Shown: one piece after another, positions 14,076-19,167 of the stretch
Layout of the letters: each line of letters opens with the position of its first letter
How positions within the stretch are numbered: position 1 is the stretch's first letter
Origin: Alphaproteobacteria bacterium UBA2954
Lineage (GTDB): Bacteria; Pseudomonadota; Alphaproteobacteria; Puniceispirillales; Puniceispirillaceae
Assembly (NCBI GenBank): GCA_002348585.1
Contig: DEBO01000127.1
Location: 10,277-29,443 of the forward strand
DNA length: 19,167 nt
Direction of reading: 5' to 3'
Notes under the pieces: model-generated
Seen by the model: only the letters and a program-made list of their open reading frames with translations
What the model was told of the DNA's origin: nothing
The model's database searches: none
Made by a program: the position numbers and the translations under genes

Positions 14076-14786
14076 ATGAGCACGGTTGACAGTAATCAAT
14101 CCCTGAACAACATACTCGACAAGCTGGGAATACAGCCTCAAGAGCAAAAAAAACGGGCTGATGGCGGTGCACTGGGACAAGAAGATTTTTTGAAGCTGAT
14201 GACAACACAGCTGCAGAATCAGGACCCGTTTGCGCCAATGGAAAATGCAGATTTTATCGCTCAAATGGCTCAGTTTTCTACTGTCACCGGTATTACGGAT
14301 ATGGGACAGTCTTTGAAGGGTATTTCAAACCAGTTGTCGGAATTCAGGATTGCAACAGCAACGAACCTACTGGGTAATTCAGTTTTGGTGCCTGGCAGCC
14401 AAGCTTATCCTGACGCAGATGGCGCAGTGCATGGGGTTGTTGATTTGCCAGCAGCGTCTGGCATGACAAATGTGGCCTTTACATCTCAGAATGGTGAAAT
14501 CCTTCACATTGAAGAATTAGGTGCACAGCCATCAGGGCTGACCGGCTTCTCTTGGGAAAATATTCCCCAAGAGGTCCTTGAACAAAACGAATATATAACT
14601 GTCGAAGCATTTGCTGATCAGGGTGAAGGGCTTGAAGGTGTTTCAACTTCGGTCTTTGGTAAAGTTCTGGCTGCATCAACAAGTGCGTCAGATGGCGTCA
14701 TGCTGGATGTCAAAGGCTATGGTGACATCAATGTGAATGAGGTCGTGCGTTTCCGCCAAAATTCCGGCTCTCAAGGTTATCAGTAG
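14076..14786 (+). CDS. flgD: Hook-capping (scaffold) protein FlgD
   Basis: A 236-residue protein that caps the growing hook and is needed for FlgE polymerisation. The conserved N-terminal block LGQEDFLKLMTTQLQNQDPF (about residues 30-49) followed by APMENADFIAQMAQFSTV is unmistakable. The middle and C-terminal parts form the Ig/TUDOR-like domain, starting near LLGNSVLVPG. Length matches the family (about 220-240), although the hook protein it must cap is about three times the usual size. GGAG stands seven bases upstream of the ATG. Confidence 0.95.
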   Translation: MSTVDSNQSLNNILDKLGIQPQEQKKRADGGALGQEDFLKLMTTQLQNQDPFAPMENADFIAQMAQFSTVTGITDMGQSLKGISNQLSEFRIATATNLLGNSVLVPGSQAYPDADGAVHGVVDLPAASGMTNVAFTSQNGEILHIEELGAQPSGLTGFSWENIPQEVLEQNEYITVEAFADQGEGLEGVSTSVFGKVLAASTSASDGVMLDVKGYGDINVNEVVRFRQNSGSQGYQ

Positions 14787-14793
14787 AAACTTC

Positions 14794-14809
14794 TGGCACA
14801 TAAGTTGCT
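14794..14809 (+). promoter_or_regulatory. Sigma-54 (-24/-12) promoter for flgE
   Basis: TGGCACATAAGTTGCT matches the RpoN consensus, with GG at 14795-14796 and GC at 14807-14808, ten bases apart. It lies just after the flgD stop and predicts a start near 14820, an 82-base leader for flgE. The hook gene can thus be transcribed separately from flgBCD. Confidence 0.8.
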
Positions 14810-14829
14810 CTGACAAAACAAATGATGAG

Positions 14830-14857
14830 TGAAAGCTGGATTTTAAACAGGCTTTCA
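14830..14857 (+). other. Possible hairpin in the flgE leader
   Basis: TGAAAGC (14830-14836) and GCTTTCA (14851-14857) can pair over a 14-base loop in the predicted flgE 5' leader. No T-run follows, so it does not look like a terminator. It is too short for confident assignment as a control element. Confidence 0.3.
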
Positions 14858-14901
14858 GACCCAAAATAAATTAGACCGGATGTGTCTTGGAGAATTAGAA
14901 A

Positions 14902-17900
14902 ATGTCATTTTATACCGCGCTTACCGGATTGAATGGTTCATCAGCCGATATCTCTGCAACTTCAAATAATATCGCTAACGTTGGAACCACAGGCTTTAAG
15001 CGAAGTGTGGCTGAATTTGGCGACATTTTTGCAACATCACCCTTGCAGAACTCGTCATCCTCAATCGGTTCAGGTACAATTCTAAAAGGCATCAAGCAGC
15101 AGTTTACACAGGGTAACATCTCCTCATCACTAAATGCGCTCGATCTGGCGATTTCTGGCCAGGGGTTTTTTGCACTTAAACCCTCGCTGACATCCGCACA
15201 AACTGTTTATACGCGAAACGGTTCATTGAATGTGGATAACGACAGATATGTGGTTGATTCAGCGGGTCAATTTCTACTCACATATCCTGTGAACGATGAC
15301 GGTTCTGTTACCGCAAAAGACTTGCAAAGCGCGCTCCCACTTCAGCTTCCTGTAACGTCTGGTGACCCTCGTGCTACCAGCAACATCTCACTCGGGGTGA
15401 ACGTGCCTGCTGGCGCGGATGTGGTAACAGAGCGTTCAGAATTTTCTAACGGATTTACATTTAATCCCTCCGATCCAAATACATTTACCAATTCGACATC
15501 CATTACCATCTTTGATGATTTGGGAAACCCGACAATCGCTACGATGTTTTTTATTAAGACACAAGCAGCATCTGCTACTGACGCTACGAACAAATATGAT
15601 ACACGCCTTGTAATTAATGACACGGTGATCCAACCTGACTTGGTCTCTGCTGTTGACGATAATGGCAGTCAAATTTTTATTGACCGTTTTGGCGCTGAAA
15701 CGACAGACGTTCCTGATGACAACTACTTTCTTGAAGGTAAAGGCTCGCCTCTGTACAAACTAGATGATCAGCAACAGCTTATTCCTTCACAGCCCGCCAA
15801 GCTGCGTGGTGAACAGGCTGAATTTGATTTTGGTGAGGAGGGTGACCGACTTGTTGAGATTGTCACTGACCCCATGCAGTTTAAAGCGACACGCGAGAGT
15901 GGCGATGGAGACAGCCGCGTTTACTGGGGCACAAACTTTCTCACTGTAAATGTTGATAATGGCGACCAACCTGTAAATATTGACATTCGCCCAGGCAAAT
16001 ATAACGCAACGCAATTAGCTGCAGAAGTAGAGCGCGCAATTAATGAAGCTTATGGCGATGACAGTAAAATTCAGATTGTTCAGAATGTAGACGACACGCT
16101 CAATATTAATCTATTCAAGTTGAATCAGGATGGGTCTTCGACAGGCCTTACAACACCTATTGAGGTTGACTTGTTATCAAGTAGCTTTGTTTCAGAAGTT
16201 GATAATATCACTTTATCTGGAGCCTCTCCTGATTTTACTCGTGAACAGTTTCTGGCGCACACTCAAGCGCGAATAAACGAGTCTCTCAATCGTTATGCGG
16301 TTGATATTAACGACTCTCTTGCTAATGCAAGTGCGCTTGGCGTTTCGACTGATTTGTTCGCGCGCTCAAGTGGTACAACCATGCCCGCTATTTTTGAACA
16401 AACCCAGGTTGTAAGCTTTGACCATACGACCTCGAATGCAACAACATCCGCTGGCGTAAATAACGCTTCACTCACATCGGACGAAAAATACCTTGTATAT
16501 TCCATGTACGCTAATCGTCCTTCACTAAGTGTTTACGATGACCGGCAGCAGGTTTCTACATCTGGTGCAGGCACAAAGTCAGTCATTTATGATTCAAATC
16601 AGAATACTTTGAGGGTTTTCTTTGCAAATTCAACAGCAATGGGCGGATTTACTTCAAATGAACGAGTCCGACTTGGTGGGAATTTTACAACAGGTAATGA
16701 ATTAACGGACTCACAAATTATAAATGGACGTGAATTTACTATAAATAATGTAAATTCAGGTGCATCTGCAGCTGATAATTTCATTGAGATAAACACCACT
16801 GGTCTTGATTTCCCTGATGATGATTTTTCACTTGCTGAAACAAATCTGTTTGTAATGAGTGGGGAATCTGAAACAGTGGAGGCCTTCTTTGAGGGGGCAG
16901 AGAGCGTTTACGATGGGGCCACAGATAATTTCAATAGTAAAAAAGTAATTTTGCGTGAAAAGAGTGCCGCAGGAAAACATTTCTATACCAACAGTGAAAT
17001 TATAACAGCTTCTTCAAATTCTTCAGGGATTTTCTCCAATTTTCAGGATGAATTCAATCTTACCCAAACGGTGGCAGGTGCAACAATGGATTCATTGCAG
17101 GTTTTGGGCCTTGAAGACTCAAATGCTGCATCAACAGTTACAACCACAACCGACTGGGTGGATGAAAAAAACCCTCCTGTGAAGGTGAAGTACGATTCAG
17201 TGAACCAGCGGCTGCAGTTTACGGTAGAGAGAAATATATTAGGAACAGGAACCAACTCTAACTTTAACTCATTTAATGTTTTTGGTGCTGAAACAGCTGA
17301 AAACACCAACAACCTTGGCATTCCCTCAAGAGGCGACTCAGGTGAAGTTTTAATTAGAGGTGGGGAGGTGTTGTCTGCAGAACCTTTTGTGGCTGATGGT
17401 GAAGAAATCCAGTTAAACGATAAACGTTTTGGGATAAAGGTTAACTATAATTCTGATACACGCTCATTTACTTTTGCGAGTGGTACGACAGGTGAACGTA
17501 TTGATTCTAATAAAGCATTAGGAGTGACATCAGACCAGTCAGCTTCAAATATTGCAGTTGGCAGATATACTCTCAGTACAGCTGATGGGTCAGTTACAGA
17601 CGCAACTTCGCTTAATACTGGTGACAATCATCTGATGGGCGTCGGCGGAAGCAAACAAGATACAACATTTACAGAACCTAGAGGTCTCGCTTCATCAGCT
17701 GCACAGGCAATTGGCGCTAGTGCAAATGATGACCTCACAGAAGTTTTTCGGCTGTCTAGTATTGAGGGTGACAATCGATTTAATGTTTCTGTCAACGGAA
17801 TTAACGGTGTAGTTGAGGTACCTTCTGGCTTTTATGTTGGCTCCACATTAGCTGAAGCACTAGAGACTAGGATAAATCAGATTATGGATCCTATTACAGG

Positions 17901-18711
17901 CGAGACTGTTGGAGGTGTAACGGTTAGTTATACAAGTGCGACTAACAATTTTGTATTTACTTCTGGAACCACTGGAAATGATTCTACTATAAAAGTGAAA
18001 GGCGCATCGCGTCTAGGACTGGACGACGTTCCATTGGGTGTTGGTTCGGTTCCTGAAATTAAGAATATTGTTCAGGCAGTTAATCAAGATGGAGCTCGTC
18101 TCTTTGTAAATGCCCAAGGAGAAATTGTCACTACTGCACCTGACCCAATTGTAACTGATTACTTTCCCCTTTATATCGATGAGGGTGAGCTTACTTTTGA
18201 TAAAACAGGTAAATTGCTTAGCCCTAAAAATGTTGTTCATTATGAAAACTCAACAGAAGGGGTGTCCGTCTCTTTGGATATTAACTTTGGAGCGTCTACG
18301 CAATTTGCGCAGCCGTTCTCAGTTCTGTCTATTGAGCAGGATGGTTTTACGTCCGGTCGTCTTGACGGTCTGGAAATTGACGCATCCGGAACGGTGAGAG
18401 CAAACTACACTAATGGCCAAAATAATCCATTAGGCAAGATTGTGCTAGCGAACTTTAATAACCAAAATGGATTGAAACAGATTGGTAATGCCACCTACGT
18501 GGCAACAGCTGTGTCCGGAAACCCCCAGGTGGGTGAGGCTGGTGCGGAAGGATTTGGCACCATATTATCCGGTTCTCTTGAACGGTCAAATGTGGATATC
18601 ACTGAAGAGCTGGTGAACCTAATTACAGCTCAGCGAAACTTCCAGGCATCTGCAAAGGCTATTGAAACCACGACAACACTGACGCAGACAATCATTCAGA
18701 TCAGAGGTTAA
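14902..18711 (+). CDS. flgE: Giant flagellar hook protein FlgE
   Basis: A 1269-residue hook protein, against about 400 in Salmonella. Both conserved ends are intact. The N-terminus (TALTGLNGSSADISATSNNI then ANVGTTGFKRS, and LDLAISGQGFF) and the last ~150 residues (LDGLEIDASG, GTILSGSLERSNVDITEELV, NLITAQRNFQASAKAIET) form the D0/D1 core. The normal D2 region starts around residue 190 (SITIFDDLGN). Between about 275 and 1085 lies a large insertion rich in Thr, Ser, Asn and Asp that should form extra surface domains. It contains related beta modules, for example FTFASGTTG near 864 and FVFTSGTTG near 1017. The ATG has GGAG nine bases upstream. It has its own sigma-54 promoter. The insert looks more AT-rich than the ends. 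Confidence 0.95.
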   Translation: MSFYTALTGLNGSSADISATSNNIANVGTTGFKRSVAEFGDIFATSPLQNSSSSIGSGTILKGIKQQFTQGNISSSLNALDLAISGQGFFALKPSLTSAQTVYTRNGSLNVDNDRYVVDSAGQFLLTYPVNDDGSVTAKDLQSALPLQLPVTSGDPRATSNISLGVNVPAGADVVTERSEFSNGFTFNPSDPNTFTNSTSITIFDDLGNPTIATMFFIKTQAASATDATNKYDTRLVINDTVIQPDLVSAVDDNGSQIFIDRFGAETTDVPDDNYFLEGKGSPLYKLDDQQQLIPSQPAKLRGEQAEFDFGEEGDRLVEIVTDPMQFKATRESGDGDSRVYWGTNFLTVNVDNGDQPVNIDIRPGKYNATQLAAEVERAINEAYGDDSKIQIVQNVDDTLNINLFKLNQDGSSTGLTTPIEVDLLSSSFVSEVDNITLSGASPDFTREQFLAHTQARINESLNRYAVDINDSLANASALGVSTDLFARSSGTTMPAIFEQTQVVSFDHTTSNATTSAGVNNASLTSDEKYLVYSMYANRPSLSVYDDRQQVSTSGAGTKSVIYDSNQNTLRVFFANSTAMGGFTSNERVRLGGNFTTGNELTDSQIINGREFTINNVNSGASAADNFIEINTTGLDFPDDDFSLAETNLFVMSGESETVEAFFEGAESVYDGATDNFNSKKVILREKSAAGKHFYTNSEIITASSNSSGIFSNFQDEFNLTQTVAGATMDSLQVLGLEDSNAASTVTTTTDWVDEKNPPVKVKYDSVNQRLQFTVERNILGTGTNSNFNSFNVFGAETAENTNNLGIPSRGDSGEVLIRGGEVLSAEPFVADGEEIQLNDKRFGIKVNYNSDTRSFTFASGTTGERIDSNKALGVTSDQSASNIAVGRYTLSTADGSVTDATSLNTGDNHLMGVGGSKQDTTFTEPRGLASSAAQAIGASANDDLTEVFRLSSIEGDNRFNVSVNGINGVVEVPSGFYVGSTLAEALETRINQIMDPITGETVGGVTVSYTSATNNFVFTSGTTGNDSTIKVKGASRLGLDDVPLGVGSVPEIKNIVQAVNQDGARLFVNAQGEIVTTAPDPIVTDYFPLYIDEGELTFDKTGKLLSPKNVVHYENSTEGVSVSLDINFGASTQFAQPFSVLSIEQDGFTSGRLDGLEIDASGTVRANYTNGQNNPLGKIVLANFNNQNGLKQIGNATYVATAVSGNPQVGEAGAEGFGTILSGSLERSNVDITEELVNLITAQRNFQASAKAIETTTTLTQTIIQIRG

Positions 18712-18766
18712 GCTTAGCTGAGAGTAACTTCGCAACCATACTGGCTGGCGAGAAGGAACATTAAGC

Positions 18767-19167
18767 ATGGATAAAATGATCCATCTTTCACTAAACACAC
18801 TTGATATTGCGCTGAGAAAGCAAGCTGTTAGCGCACAGAATTTATCTAATGTGAATGTAACTGGCTTTCGCCGAGACGTTTATGAAAATTTTGGCTCGCT
18901 GTATCTGCGGGCAGAAGACCAGCTTGATACTCGGGCCTTTGCTGTCACCACGGGCAGTGGAGAGTTTGACGAGCAGCAAGGTCGTATGCGGGCAACACAT
19001 CAACCTACAGATTTAGCCATTGATGGAAAAGGCTATTTTGCATCGAAACGTGATGGGCTTGAAAATTCACTGACCAGACGCGGCGACATGTCCGTTTCAA
19101 TAGAAGGTAATCTGGTGAATGGGCAAGGGGCATTGATTTTATCTGAAACATTGCAGCCCATTCAAGT
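18767..19167 (+). CDS. flgF: Flagellar proximal rod protein FlgF, 3' part outside window
   Basis: The first 133 residues of a rod protein; the frame is open at the right edge. It begins MDKMIHLSLNTLDIALRKQA, then SAQNLSNVNVTGFRRDVYEN, and carries the FlgE/F/G core TDLAIDGKGYFA followed by LTRRGDMSVSIEGNLVNGQG. The MDK-M-I start and position directly after flgE favour FlgF over FlgG. AAGGA lies about nine bases upstream of the ATG. The 55-base gap after flgE has no promoter of the sigma-54 type, so it is probably read through from flgE. Confidence 0.88.
   Translation, partial: MDKMIHLSLNTLDIALRKQAVSAQNLSNVNVTGFRRDVYENFGSLYLRAEDQLDTRAFAVTTGSGEFDEQQGRMRATHQPTDLAIDGKGYFASKRDGLENSLTRRGDMSVSIEGNLVNGQGALILSETLQPIQ

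Noticed and set aside
13557..14264. 235-codon minus-strand open frame across flgC.
   Set aside because: It is antisense to flgB, flgC and flgD, all of which have clear family motifs.

Overview
The window is almost entirely a polar-flagellum gene cluster of a Gram-negative bacterium of the Pseudomonadota. Base composition looks moderate, somewhat under 50% GC by eye. The set flhA-flhF-flhG-fliA, the pair flgM/fliA, and a FlgP/FlgT-type H-ring module are the inventory of a Vibrio/Pseudomonas-like, sigma-54-driven single polar flagellum. Some features (Sel1-type periplasmic protein, degenerate FlhF, an NHLP-like protein) would also fit a marine alphaproteobacterium such as the SAR116 group. I cannot settle the lineage from the window alone.

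Layout. (1) Positions 1-1008, minus strand: a small NHLP-leader-like protein coupled by a TAATG overlap to a secreted Sel1-repeat protein that runs off the left edge. (2) 1124-1960, plus strand: a stand-alone rod/hook-family gene with its own sigma-54 promoter. (3) 1970-7313, minus strand: the operon flhA-flhF-flhG-fliA plus an unknown 136-residue protein, preceded by a sigma-54-type promoter. (4) 7314-7624: a divergent control region with one sigma-54-type promoter in each direction and an inverted repeat between them. (5) 7637-11757, plus strand: flgP-like lipoprotein, flgT, a LysM/FimV-like protein, flgA, flgM, a flgN-like gene and a membrane/coiled-coil (DUF2802-like) protein. (6) 11783-13124, minus strand: a small lipoprotein and an acidic protein with 102-bp tandem repeats. 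(7) 13237-19167, plus strand: flgB, flgC, flgD, a giant flgE (1269 residues) and the start of flgF.

Six sequences with the exact GG-N10-GC spacing of sigma-54 (-24/-12) promoters sit in front of the main transcription units. They tie the export gate, placement and sigma-28 genes, the ring/chaperone genes and the rod/hook genes into one sigma-54 tier. FliA and its anti-sigma factor FlgM supply the next checkpoint. The most unusual points are: two divergent sigma-54 promoters that share one -12 GC dinucleotide between flgB and the acidic repeat protein; an FlhF whose GTPase motifs are largely lost; the NHLP-like gene inside a flagellar locus; the giant hook protein; and an H-ring module with an added LysM-like partner. 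I found no tRNA, rRNA, IS element or CRISPR array.
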